Positions 40,386 through 51,257 of a DNA stretch of 64,000 nucleotides are shown piece by piece; position 1 is the first letter of the stretch; every line of letters begins with the position of its first letter. The DNA is from Marinicella algicola (GTDB lineage: Bacteria > Pseudomonadota > Gammaproteobacteria > Xanthomonadales > Marinicellaceae). A program made the translations under genes and the position numbers. The notes beneath the pieces are model-generated. The model was given only the letters and a program-made list of their open reading frames with translations. It was not told the DNA's origin and searched no databases. Location: the NCBI RefSeq assembly GCF_028401385.1, contig NZ_JAQOMR010000001.1, positions 374,501 to 438,500 of the forward strand. The letters run 5' to 3'.

Positions 40386-40886
40386 CTATCGCGCTGTCCT
40401 CAGTATCTTGCGGATGTAGCTGTTTGCAGATCGGAAATGGGATGGGCCCGAGGCCTCGATATACCGGCCAAGCGTCCATTTTCCGGTCCACGCGTGAGCA
40501 CCGTGGGTGTAGAGCTCGTGATTGTCCTGAGAGACGATAAAGGTTCGCAACGTCTCACTGGCGTTTTCAAAATTCAAAAGCAACTCTGCCCACGGCGTGT
40601 TGTTGCCCTCTAAATAAATTGGCGCGTTATAAGCCTTGAGCTGGTTCCACTTGTAGCCTTCGGCGGGCACAAATACCCGCCGGCCGGCAACGCCGTCCTC
40701 GTACCATCGGTGGAGCATGCCCATCCAATGGGTTCTGTGTGCGATGATGCCTTTGATTGTGGTCGCGTCGTCAGGCGACGACAACGCCGAGGTCTCCTCG
40801 CCTACAACGGCGAGTGTCTTTCGCAGTTTCGCCAGATCCTTGTCGAAGGCCGTCAGTAATTCAGATTTGTTCTTGGCTGCTGGCAT
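40386..40886 (-). CDS. ClbS/DfsB-family four-helix bundle protein (DUF1706)
   Basis: A 166-residue protein with the DUF1706/ClbS layout: KSELLTAFDKDLAKLRKTL, then HRTHWMGMLHRWYEDGVAG, PAEGYKWNQLKAYN (a family hallmark GYKWNxL) and a C-terminal GKWTLGRYIEASGPSHFRSANSYIRKIL. ClbS itself protects E. coli from colibactin by hydrolysing its cyclopropane; most relatives are uncharacterised. It lies tail to tail with the transglycosylase gene and next to a drug-exporter-like gene. The frame is intact. Confidence 0.88.
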   Translation of the reverse strand: MPAAKNKSELLTAFDKDLAKLRKTLAVVGEETSALSSPDDATTIKGIIAHRTHWMGMLHRWYEDGVAGRRVFVPAEGYKWNQLKAYNAPIYLEGNNTPWAELLLNFENASETLRTFIVSQDNHELYTHGAHAWTGKWTLGRYIEASGPSHFRSANSYIRKILRTAR

Positions 40887-41063
40887 ACCGCATTAATGTG
40901 AAAAAGCTCGGTCCGTGCTTTGATTGCGGTCAAACGATTCTGACTTATCGCTCGTTGATCGCGCGAAACGGCGGTCATTCGAACATGCGCCAAGTTGAAG
41001 CATGCGGGCGACGATCCGGCATGGGAGGGATGTTTTCGACAACGTCGTATGAAAGCCCCGCCA

Positions 41064-42710
41064 TCAATGATGCTGGTGGTGCATGTGGTAGGGCCGGTTG
41101 AACACTTCGTCGCGTGGTGGGATCGCCTGGCGCTCGATCATCCGCCGAACCTCCGGCCTTTCTGCGCCACGATGCAGCGCGCGGATGCGGTCCAGGTTCT
41201 CGGCGTCAGCCACCGTGCGGCGCTGGTTGTGGCGCACATAATCCACCCATGTCGGCGCGTGATAGGTCTCGATCCATACTTCCGGATCGGCGATATCGCG
41301 CATCAGTGCCCATTTGCGTGCGCCGTCGCGTTTGCGGATCCGTCGGCGCTCGATCATCAGCCGCAGGAATTCTTCCGTATCTTCAGGGCCGATGATAAAG
41401 CGGGTTTCGACCACGATCGGGCCGCTTCGCGCCAACATGTCGAGTTTCGGCTCGGGCATCTGGAACCGGTTGAGCGGATCGAGATTGAGACTTTCGAGCG
41501 CCGGCATCTTGAAAAACAGGCCGATCACGGCACCCAGCGCCATCACGGCGGCGGCGGCGAGGAATGCGAGCGTGATCGAATGGTGTTCGGCCACCTGTCC
41601 CCAGAGCCAACTGCCGAGTGCCATGCCGCCGAAAGAGGCCGTCTGGTAGAGCGAGAGTGCGCGGCCAACGACCCAGCGTGGGGTTGTCAGCTGCACCACG
41701 GTGTTGAACAGCGACAACGCCAGCACCCAGCAGGCGCCGGCGAAAAGCAGCGCGAAACAATCGAGCACGAGCGATGTCGAAAAGCCGATAACGGCCGCGC
41801 TCGCAGCAAAAATGAGGAAGGAGAGGCTGACAATCGCCTCGTTGGAGAGCCGTGCGCGCGCCTGCGCATTGGCGAAGGCACCACCAATGGCCCCGATACC
41901 AAAAGCGCCCAGCATGATGCCGAAGGTTTGCGGTCCGCCGACGATCACATCGCGGGCAACAACCGGCAGAAGCGCGAGCACCGAAACGGAGGCAAGGCCG
42001 AAAATGAAGGCCCGCAGCAGAACCTTCAGAATGTTCGGCGACATCACCACGTAACGGAGCCCGGCGCCAATCGCCGTCGTCATCTTTTCACGCGGCAGCG
42101 GGTTCTCCGGCGGGCGGAACTTCCAGCGGTAGACCACGGTGAGAAGGCCGAGATAGCTGAAGGCGTTGACGGTGAAGGCAGCAGCCCCGCCGCCGATGGC
42201 AACGATGGTGCCGCCAATGGCGGGGCCGAGGCTGCGGGTGATATTGAAGCCGACGGAATTAAGCGTGACGGCGCCGGGAAGGTCGGAACGCGGCACCATG
42301 TCGCCGACGGAAGCCTGCCAGGACGGATTGTTGAGCGCGTTGCCGCAGCCAATGAGGAAGGTGAAGGCGAGCAGCAGCCAGGGCGTCAGCAGCCCGGCAA
42401 AGGCTGCCAGCGCCAGCAGCACCGAAACAGTGAACATGAACACCTGCGCGGAGAGAATCACCCGCCTGCGATCAAAACCGTCGGCAATGGCGCCGGCCAA
42501 AAGCGCGAACAGCATCACCGGCAGCGTCGTGGAGGCCTGAACCAGCGCCACCATGCTTTCCGAATCGGAAATCGAAGTCATCATCCACGCCGCGCCGACA
42601 TTCTGGATCATGCTGCCGAGGTTGGAGGCAACGGAGGCGAGCCAGATATAGCGGAATGTCGGATGCGCAAAGGGCGCGAACAGTGATTTCGGGTCGGGAG
42701 CGGGCTGCAT
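41064..42710 (-). CDS. MFS_3-family transporter with C-terminal soluble extension
   Basis: A 548-residue major-facilitator protein of the PF05977 (enterobactin exporter-like) group. About 12 hydrophobic helices fill residues 20-410; [14 protein letters not shown] is the conserved loop 2-3. The last 140 residues are soluble and look like the ABM-type ferredoxin-like domain commonly fused to this family ([25 protein letters not shown] ... [20 protein letters not shown]). Likely a proton-driven exporter; the substrate is unknown. The frame is intact. Confidence 0.9.
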   Translation of the reverse strand: MQPAPDPKSLFAPFAHPTFRYIWLASVASNLGSMIQNVGAAWMMTSISDSESMVALVQASTTLPVMLFALLAGAIADGFDRRRVILSAQVFMFTVSVLLALAAFAGLLTPWLLLAFTFLIGCGNALNNPSWQASVGDMVPRSDLPGAVTLNSVGFNITRSLGPAIGGTIVAIGGGAAAFTVNAFSYLGLLTVVYRWKFRPPENPLPREKMTTAIGAGLRYVVMSPNILKVLLRAFIFGLASVSVLALLPVVARDVIVGGPQTFGIMLGAFGIGAIGGAFANAQARARLSNEAIVSLSFLIFAASAAVIGFSTSLVLDCFALLFAGACWVLALSLFNTVVQLTTPRWVVGRALSLYQTASFGGMALGSWLWGQVAEHHSITLAFLAAAAVMALGAVIGLFFKMPALESLNLDPLNRFQMPEPKLDMLARSGPIVVETRFIIGPEDTEEFLRLMIERRRIRKRDGARKWALMRDIADPEVWIETYHAPTWVDYVRHNQRRTVADAENLDRIRALHRGAERPEVRRMIERQAIPPRDEVFNRPYHMHHQHH

Positions 42711-42894
42711 GGGGCTACTCTGTTTTGGTCTGGTGGCATGTCGCCGGGGTGATCTGGCAGTTCATTATAGGGCGTTGTGCTTTCACTTGCCTATATGCGC
42801 AGCAGCACGGCGGGTCTCAAACCTTTAGCGATAAAACTTGCAATTTGAGTGGTGAGGGCGTATTCAAACCTCAAATTCTTGATCGTCAGATGAA

Positions 42895-42923
42895 GGGTGG
42901 GACCTCGCGGACCCGCTCTTTTT
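42895..42923 (+). ncRNA. rimP leader attenuator-like terminator hairpin
   Basis: Ten-base stem (42895-42904 with 42909-42918, one A-A mismatch and two wobbles), loop TCGC, then TTTTT. It lies upstream of rimP in the 5' leader, where a terminator would make sense only as an attenuator. A rimP leader RNA with such a terminator is described in alphaproteobacteria; assignment to that Rfam family is inference. Confidence 0.6.
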
Positions 42924-42982
42924 ATTTGGCGCAGGCGGCGGCGAGGTCGTCGGGAGCAACCTTTTTGGCAGATTTGATACAG

Positions 42983-43599
42983 ATGGCGGAAAAAGAAAGA
43001 GAAGAACGGCTGATCGTGGAAACGGGCGTCGACAAGAAGATTGCCGACATTATCGAGCCTGTTCTGGAAGATATCGGCTTCAAACTGGTGCGCGTGCGGC
43101 TTTCGGGCCAGAACGGTCTGACACTGCAGATCATGGCCGAGCGTCTCGATGGCACCATGACGGTAGAGGGTTGCGAAGAGGTTTCGCAGGCCGTCTCTCC
43201 GGTGCTGGATGTCGAAGACCCGATCGACCGGGCTTATCATCTGGAAGTCTCCTCGCCGGGGATCGACAGGCCGATGGTGCGCAAGTCCGATTTTTATCGC
43301 TGGAAGGGCCATCTCCTGAAATGCGAGACCTCGGTGCTGGTCAATGAGCGCAAGCGCTTTCGCGGGCGGATCATCGAGGCCGATGTCGACGGTGTCACGC
43401 TTCTGCGCGACGGTGTTGCCTATGGCGAGCCGGCCGAGGTGACCATCCCTTTTCGGCGCTGTCGGAGGCAAAGCTTGTTCTCACGGATGAACTGATCCGG
43501 GAGGCTTTGAGAGCCGACAAGCTGGCGAAGGAAAAGGCGGCTAACGATGACGACGAAGATGTTGGCGACGACGGCGACGCCGACGGCGGAGATAACTGA
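42983..43599 (+). CDS. rimP: Ribosome maturation factor RimP (frame broken at 43450-43453)
   Basis: 30S subunit maturation factor, about 205 residues after the T4 run at 43450-43453 is made T5 ([19 protein letters not shown]). N-terminal alpha/beta domain ([31 protein letters not shown]) with [25 protein letters not shown], the RimP hallmark, followed by an Sm-like C-terminal domain and an acidic tail ([17 protein letters not shown]). First gene of the rimP-nusA-ylxR-infB operon. Start uncertain: ATG 42983 gives the family N terminus; TTG 42974 is close by. Confidence 0.94.
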
Positions 43600-43691
43600 G
43601 ATAAAAGCCAGGCCCTGCTGACGGGGGCCTTTCGATTTAAGATATTCACGGAACCGATGCGGTTCCGGTGGCAAGGACGGAGACCAGAACA

Positions 43692-45366
43692 ATGGCAGTA
43701 AGTGCGAACCGGCTTGAATTGTTGCAGATCGCCGATGCGGTTGCGCGTGAAAAATCCATCGATCGCGAGATCGTTCTTACCGCCATGGCCGACGCCATCC
43801 AGAAGGCGGCCAAGTCGCGTTACGGGTCGGAAACCAACATCCGCGCCGACATCAATCCGAAGACCGGTGAGATCCATCTCCAGCGCCTGCTGGAAGTGGT
43901 CGAGGAAGCCGAAGATTACGGCACCCAGATCCCGCTGGCGCTGGCGCTTGATCGCAATCCGGAAGCCAAGCTCGGCGATTTTATTGCCGATCCGCTTCCG
44001 CCGATGGATTTTGGCCGCATTGCCGCCCAGTCCGCCAAGCAGGTGATCGTGCAGAAGGTGCGCGAGGCCGAGCGTGACCGTCAGTTCGACGAATACAAGG
44101 ATCGTATCGGCGAGATTGTTAACGGCACGGTCAAGCGCGTCGAATACGGCAATGTCATTGTCGATCTCGGCCGTGGCGAAGCCATTATTCGCCGTGACGA
44201 GATGATCCCACGCGAAGTGCCGCGCTATGGCGACCGCATCCGCGCCTATGTCTACGATGTCCGCCGCGAACAGCGCGGCCCGCAGATTTTCCTGTCGCGC
44301 ACCCATCCGCAGTTCATGGTCAAGCTGTTTGCCATGGAAGTGCCGGAAATCTACGACGGCATCATCACCATCAAGTCGGTTGCCCGTGATCCGGGTTCGC
44401 GCGCCAAGATCGCCGTGATTTCATCTGATTCATCGATTGATCCGGTCGGTGCCTGCGTTGGTATGCGCGGTTCGCGCGTTCAGGCCGTTGTCGGTGAGCT
44501 TCAGGGCGAAAAGATCGATATCATCCCGTGGTCGGAAGATCCGGCATCCTTCATCGTCAACGCGCTGCAGCCGGCCGAAGTCGCCAAGGTGGTGCTGGAC
44601 GAGGATGCCGAGCGTATTGATGTTGTCGTGCCTGATGACCAGCTGTCGCTCGCGATCGGCCGTCGCGGTCAGAATGTCCGCCTCGCTTCGCAGTTGACCG
44701 GCTGGGACATCGACATCATGACGGAAAACGAAGAGTCGGAGCGCCGTCAGAAGGAGTTCAACGAACGCTCGCAGCTGTTCATGGATCTCGCTGGACGTTG
44801 ATGAAATGGTCGGTCAGGTTCTGGCTTCCGAAGGCTTTGCCGCCATCGAAGAACTGGCCTATGTCGAGCTGGAGGAAATCGCCTCTATCGAAGGCTTCGA
44901 CGAGGAGACGGCCGAAGAAATCCAGATGCGCGCCAAGGAATTCCTGGAGCGTCAGGAGGCTGAACTCGATGAGAAGCGCCGAGAACTCGGTGTTTCCGAT
45001 GATCTGCGCCAGATCGATGGCATGACCCTTGCGATGATGGTCAAGCTTGGTCAGGACGACATCAAGACGATGGAAGACTTTGCTGGCTGCGCCGCTGACG
45101 ATCTTGTCGGCTGGACGGAGCGTCAGAACGGGCAGACCAAGCGATTCGAAGGCAGCCTGTCCGGGTTCGACCTGTCGCGGGTCGAGGCTGAAAACATGGT
45201 TGTTCAGGCTCGTCTTGCTGTTGGGTGGATCAAAGAGGAAGACCTCATTGTTGCCGAAGACGTGAATGAAGACGAAGAAGGTGTGCTTGAAGACGGTGTC
45301 GCTGAAGAAGAGGCCGGCGAAGACGCTGTACCGGCTTCCGAAGACGACACCGACAAGAGCGCGTAA
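43692..45366 (+). CDS. nusA: Transcription termination/antitermination protein NusA (frame broken near 44788)
   Basis: RNA polymerase-associated elongation factor, about 557 residues. Order: NusA N-terminal domain (about 1-130), S1 (GEIVNGTVKRVEYGNVIVDLG), KH1 and KH2 (GACVGMRGSRVQAVVGELQGEKIDII; LSLAIGRRGQNVRLASQLTGWDIDI), then two C-terminal acidic helical repeats typical of proteobacteria. The break near 44788 (one extra base or two missing) separates KH2 from LDVDEMVGQVLASEGF. A highly acidic tail ends DDTDKSA. Downstream of rimP by 92 bases. Confidence 0.96.
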
Positions 45367-45373
45367 GGCCCCT

Positions 45374-46035
45374 GTGACTACTCCGCGCAAAGTGGCTGAA
45401 GAGGCGGCGATGAACGAGCGTACCTGCATCGTGACCCGCAATACCGGCGGACCGGATGATCTGATCCGCTTCGTTGCCGCTCCTGACGGGCAGGTGGTTC
45501 CCGATCTCAAACGGGAACTGCCGGGACGGGGCTGCTGGGTCACGGCCGAACGTTGGGCTGTCGATAAGGCGGTGTCCAAGGGGCTCTATGCCCGTGCGCT
45601 GAAACAGAAGGTGGAAGTGTCCACAGATATCGGCGCGATGGTCGATATGTTGATGGCGCGCCAGCTTGCGGGTATGATGAACATGGCCCGCAAGGCGGGT
45701 GAGTTCGTCACGGGGTCGGCGAAAGTTGATCTTGCGATCCGAAGTGGCGCTGCGCTGGCTGTATTTCACGCCGCCGATGCGGCTGCGGACGGCAAGCGCA
45801 AGCTTGATCAGGCCCGAAAGGCATTCTGGCTTCAGACCGAGGCCGAAGGGCCGATTCCGGCGATGAGCCCTTTACTGCCGTGGAAATTGACACTCTTTTG
45901 CATGAGAATGCGTTTAAACATGCCGCAGCGCTTGCGGGAAAGGCCGGAGAGGGTGTAGTGAAGCGCGCGATGATGCTTCAAAGGTACCGGGCCGCTCCCG
46001 GAACTGAAGGAAAAGCCGCGATGACGAACAAATGA
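45374..46035 (+). CDS. ylxR: YlxR (RnpM)-like RNA-binding protein with L7Ae-like domain (frame broken near 45860)
   Basis: About 220 residues. The N-terminal YlxR/DUF448 domain has CIVTRNTGGPDDLIRFV and the signature LPGRGCWVT. A C-terminal L7Ae-like segment follows (ARQLAGMMNMARKAGEFVTGSAKVDLAI). One base missing near 45860 restores IPADEPFTAVEIDTLLHENAFKHAAALAGKAG and a stop at 46033. The usual partner between nusA and infB; YlxR homologues bind RNA or RNase P RNA in other bacteria. Start: GTG 45374 or ATG 45410, the latter with GAAGAGG upstream. Confidence 0.9.
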
Positions 46036-46137
46036 CGACGTCACGGAATTTGGCCGTGCGCCAGAGCATGAATTTCAAGGCGGGAATTGCGTCTCTTTGA
46101 GGTGACAGCGGTTCCCGCGCCAAGGAACGGGAACCGA

Positions 46138-48882
46138 ATGACGGACAGTAAAGACGACAAGACATCCAACGATGCGGGCAAGAAGACACTGAAGCTTAAG
46201 CCGTCGGGTGTCAGCCAAGGCACCGTGCGCCAGGATATGGGCCGCGGTCGCAGCAAGGCGGTCGTGGTGGAAACACGCAAGCGCCGGCTGCACAAGCCGA
46301 GCGAAGAAACAACTTCAACACCGGCACCAGCAGCACAGCGCACGCCAGCGCCCGCGCAACCGCGCGCGCCTGAAGGGCAGACACGCCGTGCAGACGACGC
46401 AAGCCGCCAGCAGCGACACCCCAAGGGGCAGCCTTCGCGTGCCGGCGCGCAGAACCGCCAGCGCAGCGGGCAGCAGCCCGACCGCGGCAATGGTGGCCAG
46501 GCTCGCCAGCGCGGCAATGTGCTTCACGATCTTTCTCAAGGCGAAATGGATGCCCGCCGCCGCGCTCTCGTAATGGCGCAGCAGCGTGAGGTTGAAGAAG
46601 CCGAACTCCGCAAGGTTCAAGAGGAAGAGCGTCGCAAGGCCGAGGAAATCGCCAAGCGCGAAGCCGAAGAACAGGCCAAGCGTGAGGCTGAAGAAGCCGC
46701 CAGGCAGCCGGTCAAGGAAAAAGAACCCGAAGTGGCGGAAACACCGGCGGCTGACGAAGTGCCCGTCGTTGCTGAGTTGCCGCCGGGCGAGGACGCCAAG
46801 CCAAGCCGCGTTGCACCGCGTCACCGCCCGCAGGCCCGCACCGATGGTGAGGAAGGCACAGACGCTGGTCGTGGGCGCAAGCCGCGCCGCGAAACGGAAG
46901 AAGCCAGCGCGCCAGCGCGCGGCAAGGCTGTTCGCCCGGAAACACCGGCAAAGCCCGCCTCCCGCCCGAAGGGCGCCGGCGAGCGTCGCCGCGGCAAGCT
47001 GACCGTGACGGCCGTGACCGGCGATGATGATGGTGGCAACCAGCGCGGTCGTTCGCTTTCGGCCATGCGCCGCCGTCAGGAAAAGATGCGCCGTGCCCAG
47101 GCACAGGAGCCGCGTGAAAAGGTTCTGCGCGAGGTCGTCCTGCCGGAGACCATCACCATTCAGGAACTGTCGCAGCGTATGTCCGAACGCGCCGTCGACG
47201 TTATCAAGTACCTGATGAAGGAAGGGCAGATGATGAAGCCCGGCGACATCATCGATGCTGATCTCGCCGAGTTGATCGCCTCCGAATTCGGCCATACCGT
47301 CAAGCGCGTTGCTGAATCGGATGTCGAGGAAGGCATTTTCGACGTCAGCGATGACGACGCGGATCTTGCACCGCGTGCGCCGGTCGTGACCATCATGGGC
47401 CACGTCGATCACGGCAAGACCTCGCTGCTTGATGCGATCCGTCATGCCAATGTTGTTTCCGGCGAGGCCGGCGGCATCACCCAGCATATCGGTGCCTATC
47501 AGGTCGAGAGGGAAGGTCAGAAGATCACCTTCATCGATACCCCCGGCCATGCTGCCTTTACCGCGATGCGTGCCCGTGGTGCCGATGTCACGGATATCGC
47601 CATTCTGGTGGTGGCCGCTGACGACAGCGTCATGCCGCAGACGATCGAGTCTATCAGCCATGCCAAGGCAGCCGGTGTTCCAATCATCGTGGCGATCAAC
47701 AAGATCGACAAGCCGGAAGCCGACGCCCAGAAGGTTCGTACCCAACTGCTTCAGCATGAAGTGTTTGTCGAAACCATGGGCGGCGAGACGCTGGAAGTCG
47801 AGGTTTCGGCCAAGACCGGGCTCAATCTGGACAAGCTTCTGGAAGCCATTCTGCTGCAGGCTGAGTTCCTCGATCTCAAGGCCAATGCCGATCGTACGGC
47901 CGAAGGTGTTGTCATCGAAGCCCAACTCGACCGTGGCCGCGGCTCTGTCGCAACCGTTCTGGTCCAGAAGGGTACGCTGAAGCCGGGTCAGATCCTGGTT
48001 GCAGGCGACCAGTGGGGCCGAGTACGCGCGCTGATCGACGATCACGGCGAACATGTGAAGGAAGCCGGCCCCTCTATGCCGGTGGAAATTCTCGGTCTCG
48101 GCGGCACGCCGGCAGCTGGTGACCGCTTTGCCGTCGTTGAAAATGAGTCGAAGGCTCGTGAAGTTTCCGAGTATCGCCAGCGGCTTGCCCGTGACAAGGC
48201 GGCAGCCCGTCAGTCCGGTTCGCGCGGTTCGCTCGAGCAGATGATGAGTCAGCTGCAGGATACCGGCCTCAAGGAATTCCCGCTTCTGATCAAGGGTGAC
48301 GTTCAGGGCTCGGTTGAAGCCATTAACGCCGCGCTTGAAAAGCTGGGAACGGACGAAGTGCGTGCCCGTGTGGTTCATGCGGCGGCCGGTGGTATCACCG
48401 AATCGGACATTTCGCTGGCCGAAGCGTCCGACGCCGCGATCATCGGCTTCAATGTCCGTGCAAACGTGCAGGCGCGTCGTGCGGCTGAACAGGCCGGGAT
48501 CGAAATCCGCTACTACAACATCATCTACGATCTGGTGGACGATGTGAAAGCGGCGATGTCGGGTCTTCTGTCGCCTGAGCGCCGCGAGACGTTCCTCGGC
48601 AATGCGGAGATCCTCGAAGTCTTCAACATTACCAAGGTCGGCAAGGTCGCGGGTTGCCGCGTTACCGAAGGCAAGATGGAACGTGGTGCCGGTGTTCGCC
48701 TTATCCGCGACAACGTGGTCATCCACGAAGGCAAGCTGAAGACGCTGAAGCGCTTCAAGGACGAAGTGTCTGAAGTGCCGGGTGGCCAGGAATGCGGCAT
48801 GGCCTTCGAGAACTACGAAGACATCCGCGCAGGCGATGTCATCGAAGCCTTCCGCGTCGAGCACATTACCCGCACGCTCTGA
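46138..48882 (+). CDS. infB: Translation initiation factor IF-2
   Basis: GTPase delivering initiator tRNA to the 30S subunit, about 914 residues, intact. A long basic/acidic low-complexity N-terminal region (about 1-330, with a coiled [21 protein letters not shown] stretch), IF2_N motif ([27 protein letters not shown]), GTP domain with G1 [12 protein letters not shown]3 DTPGHAAF and G4 NKID, then domains II-IV ending [13 protein letters not shown] 46138 is the family start (MTDSKDDKT). Ends at a terminator. Confidence 0.98.
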   Translation: MTDSKDDKTSNDAGKKTLKLKPSGVSQGTVRQDMGRGRSKAVVVETRKRRLHKPSEETTSTPAPAAQRTPAPAQPRAPEGQTRRADDASRQQRHPKGQPSRAGAQNRQRSGQQPDRGNGGQARQRGNVLHDLSQGEMDARRRALVMAQQREVEEAELRKVQEEERRKAEEIAKREAEEQAKREAEEAARQPVKEKEPEVAETPAADEVPVVAELPPGEDAKPSRVAPRHRPQARTDGEEGTDAGRGRKPRRETEEASAPARGKAVRPETPAKPASRPKGAGERRRGKLTVTAVTGDDDGGNQRGRSLSAMRRRQEKMRRAQAQEPREKVLREVVLPETITIQELSQRMSERAVDVIKYLMKEGQMMKPGDIIDADLAELIASEFGHTVKRVAESDVEEGIFDVSDDDADLAPRAPVVTIMGHVDHGKTSLLDAIRHANVVSGEAGGITQHIGAYQVEREGQKITFIDTPGHAAFTAMRARGADVTDIAILVVAADDSVMPQTIESISHAKAAGVPIIVAINKIDKPEADAQKVRTQLLQHEVFVETMGGETLEVEVSAKTGLNLDKLLEAILLQAEFLDLKANADRTAEGVVIEAQLDRGRGSVATVLVQKGTLKPGQILVAGDQWGRVRALIDDHGEHVKEAGPSMPVEILGLGGTPAAGDRFAVVENESKAREVSEYRQRLARDKAAARQSGSRGSLEQMMSQLQDTGLKEFPLLIKGDVQGSVEAINAALEKLGTDEVRARVVHAAAGGITESDISLAEASDAAIIGFNVRANVQARRAAEQAGIEIRYYNIIYDLVDDVKAAMSGLLSPERRETFLGNAEILEVFNITKVGKVAGCRVTEGKMERGAGVRLIRDNVVIHEGKLKTLKRFKDEVSEVPGGQECGMAFENYEDIRAGDVIEAFRVEHITRTL

Positions 48883-49466
48883 TCTGAGCGTTCAGGATAG
48901 AATTGGGAAAACCGGCTTCGGCCGGTTTTTCGTATGCGGATGAAATTATTGTCTGCACAAACAGAAAACCCGGCGGGCCATTCTGGAGGAGAGGCGCGCC
49001 GGGTTTTTCCGGTTGGACCGGAACTGAAACGGATCGCTTAGGGCGATCCGTTCTTTTCCCGCAAGAGAGAGGAGGGAGATTGGCCTGCGGGACGGCCTTA
49101 CAAAGCGTTTCAGCTATTGAAGGAGGAGGAGATCGTGAAACGCCCTGAGCTTTGAATTCCTTTTCCGTTTAAGAGGCGGTACGTGCCTCACCGGTCTGAA
49201 ATTGGGTTTAACCCCGAATCTCTCGGTGCGATTTGCGCTGAATCAAATGACTGAAGCCGATCAGCGAATTGTTGAACTTTTGATGCTCGCTGCCTGATTG
49301 CGGCGGTCAGTCCTGGCGTATCGGTTGCGAAGTCCGGTTCTATGATTGACCTTCATCCGCCAAAGCGCTACACGACCGGCCAGTCATCGGAACATGTTCG
49401 CGCGGGTTCGAACCCCGTCAAATGGCCGGACATCAGACAAACACGAACGATTTAATCAAGGTTGAT
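48883..49466. other. Hairpin-rich infB-rbfA spacer
   Basis: 584 bases without a recognised gene. Three consecutive hairpins: 48908-48930 (terminator), about 48966-49010 (AACCCGGCG/CGCCGGGTT with a 20-odd-base loop, then TTTTCC) and 49029-49051 (ACGGATCGC/GCGATCCGT, then TCTTTT). A very strong ribosome site (AAGGAGGAGGAG, about 49119-49130) precedes a six-codon frame at 49135 (GTG AAA CGC CCT GAG CTT TGA). An sRNA or leader peptide is possible; see findings. Confidence 0.4.
48908..48930 (+). terminator. Rho-independent terminator of the rimP-infB operon
   Basis: Stem AAAACCGGC / GCCGGTTTT closed by a TTCG tetraloop and followed by T. Confidence 0.9.
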
Positions 49467-49879
49467 ATGACGAGAGCTACCACCTCGGCGCCCTCCCAGC
49501 GCATGCTACGCGTTGGTGAACAGGTCCGCGCCGCCATTACCAAGGTTCTCCAGCGCGGCGATGTCCTCGATCCGCTGCTGGAGAAAACCGTCGTCTCCAT
49601 TTCCGAGGTGCGGATGTCTCCGGACCTGAAGATCGCGACTGCCTATGTCACGCCGCTTGGCGACAAGGATCATGACGCGACCGTGAAGGCACTGAACCAT
49701 CACGCGAAATTCATCCGTGGCCGCATCAGTCGTGAAATGCGACAGATGAAATTTATCCCGAGCTGCGTTTCCGCGACGACACCAGCTTCGAGAATTTCCG
49801 CAAGATTGATGAATTGCTGCATTCGCCGGAAGTGGCGCGCGATCTCGATCACGACGACGACAACGAAGACAAAGAATAA
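49467..49879 (+). CDS. rbfA: Ribosome-binding factor A (frame broken at 49757-49759)
   Basis: 16S rRNA maturation factor of about 137 residues, single KH-like domain. Seen: [46 protein letters not shown] and, after adding one C at 49757-49759, [23 protein letters not shown], the usual RbfA end, with an acidic tail [10 protein letters not shown]. The printed frame instead runs on into truB. ATG 49467 chosen; truB starts 8 bases after the repaired stop. Confidence 0.94.
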
Positions 49880-49887
49880 TTGCGCAT

Positions 49888-50820
49888 ATGGCACGACAGA
49901 GAAAACCCAAGGGCCGTCCCGTTTCTGGCTGGCTGATCCTCGACAAGCCGATCGATTTTGGCTCGACAGAAGCCGTTTCAAAAATCAAGTGGCTGTTCAA
50001 GGCGCAGAAGGTCGGTCACGCTGGAACGCTGGATCCGCTCGCCTCCGGCATGCTGCCGATCGCGCTCGGTGATGCGACCAAGACGGTGCCTTACGTCATG
50101 GACGGCCGCAAGATCTACGAGTTCACGGTAAGCTGGGGCGAAGAGCGCACCACGGATGACCTTGAGGGCGATGTTGCGGAGACATCTGACAGGCGCCCGG
50201 CGGTTGAGGATATCGAGGCACTATTGCCGAGATACACCGGTGTTATCGAGCAGGTTCCGCCGCAGTTTTCGGCGATCAAGATCGACGGCAACCGCGCCTA
50301 TGATCTGGCTCGCGAAGGTGAAACGGTCGATATTCCGACCCGTGAGGTCGAAATTCACCGCCTGACGCTACTGGGCTGCCCGGACGAGCATTCCGCCGAG
50401 TTTGAGGTTGAATGCGGTAAGGGCACCTATGTGCGCGCGCTTGCCCGCGACTTCGGTCGCGAACTTGGCTGCTACGGCCATATCTCCGCATTGCGCCGTC
50501 CGCTTGTGGCGCCGTTTTCCGAAGATATGCTGGTGCCGCTTTCAGAGTTGACGGCGCTGGAAGAGATTGAGGATGATGCCGAGCGCTTTGCGGCCCTTGA
50601 AGCGTTCCTGCTCGATACTTCTGAAGGGCTGACCAGCCTTCCGCATGTTCCTGTGACCGACGAGCAGGCGCGTCGGCTTCGGCTTGGCAACCCGATCATC
50701 CTCAGAGGTCAGCATGCGCCGATTGAAGAACCTGAGGCCTATGCTTCGGCGGGTGGCCGGTTGGTGGCAATCGGTGAGATCGCCGAAGGGCAGTTCAAGC
50801 CGCGCCGTGTGTTCGGCTGA
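49888..50820 (+). CDS. truB: tRNA pseudouridine(55) synthase TruB
   Basis: Makes pseudouridine 55 in the T loop of tRNA (EC 5.4.99.25). 310 residues, intact. Seen: [41 protein letters not shown] (catalytic Asp), [22 protein letters not shown] (Tyr region), [20 protein letters not shown] and a PUA-like C-terminal segment ([13 protein letters not shown]). Located 8 bases after rbfA, so cotranscribed. In related genomes rpsO normally follows; here it is 3 kb away. Confidence 0.97.
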   Translation: MARQRKPKGRPVSGWLILDKPIDFGSTEAVSKIKWLFKAQKVGHAGTLDPLASGMLPIALGDATKTVPYVMDGRKIYEFTVSWGEERTTDDLEGDVAETSDRRPAVEDIEALLPRYTGVIEQVPPQFSAIKIDGNRAYDLAREGETVDIPTREVEIHRLTLLGCPDEHSAEFEVECGKGTYVRALARDFGRELGCYGHISALRRPLVAPFSEDMLVPLSELTALEEIEDDAERFAALEAFLLDTSEGLTSLPHVPVTDEQARRLRLGNPIILRGQHAPIEEPEAYASAGGRLVAIGEIAEGQFKPRRVFG

Positions 50821-51257
50821 ACTGTAGCTTTTGAGTTCGCACATGAAAACTGCCGCTATGAGCGGCTATCAACGTGTTGACAAAGCCCGCCTTACCCTCA
50901 TTCGTCATGCTCGGGCCTGTCCCGAGCATCCAAGCATCTCTCGCACGACACACGTCCCAAATTGAAGGGCGAGATAATTCAGTCTGTTGTAAAGCAGAAG
51001 CTCCGCATATGCGACAACGTGTTTAGATCCTCGGCACAGGGCCGAGGATGATGCTCGTAGAATGGATAGGTTTGTCAGAGGTCTGACAGCCGCGTCGAGC
51101 GGCAGTTTTCTCTTTTCGATCAGCCTTCGACGAAATCATGTTTCGGTCGATCACGGATGCTGAAACGCTGATGGATGTGTCTATAACGTCCCCTGTCAAA
51201 CGGGCAGATAGCGCTCTGGCTGCCTCTTTCAAAAGCGCAGCCAGATACCTGGACCGG
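50821..51257. other. truB 3' spacer carrying a palindromic repeat pair
   Basis: About 437 bases without a gene; the repeat pair is listed separately. Bases 51060-51240 show no convincing frame or hairpin. Confidence 0.5.
50895..51060. repeat. REP-like intergenic palindromic element pair
   Basis: Two hairpins: ATGCTCGGG/CCCGAGCAT (50907-50929, loop CCTGT) and ATCCTCGGC/GCCGAGGAT (51027-51049, loop ACAGG). Such TCATGCTCGGG...CCCGAGCATC and ATCCTCGG...CCGAGGAT units recur between genes in alphaproteobacterial chromosomes; only this copy is in the window, so dispersal is inferred. Confidence 0.6.

Noticed and set aside
40995..42686. A plus-strand frame of 563 codons opposite the MFS gene
   Set aside because: Low-complexity, His/Gln/Arg-rich antisense translation of an intact transporter.
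43600..43640. Hairpin between rimP and nusA (AGGCCC/GGGCCT region) as a terminator
   Set aside because: Weak stem with an imperfect match and a short T tail inside a known operon; not strong enough to list.
46315..48864. A minus-strand open frame of about 849 codons opposite infB
   Set aside because: It lies wholly antisense to an intact, strongly conserved IF-2 gene; it is a shadow of GC-rich codon usage with no recognisable domain.
50895..51060. CRISPR-like or inverted terminal repeats of an insertion sequence
   Set aside because: Only two different palindromes with no regular spacing and no transposase gene; a REP-like pair fits better.
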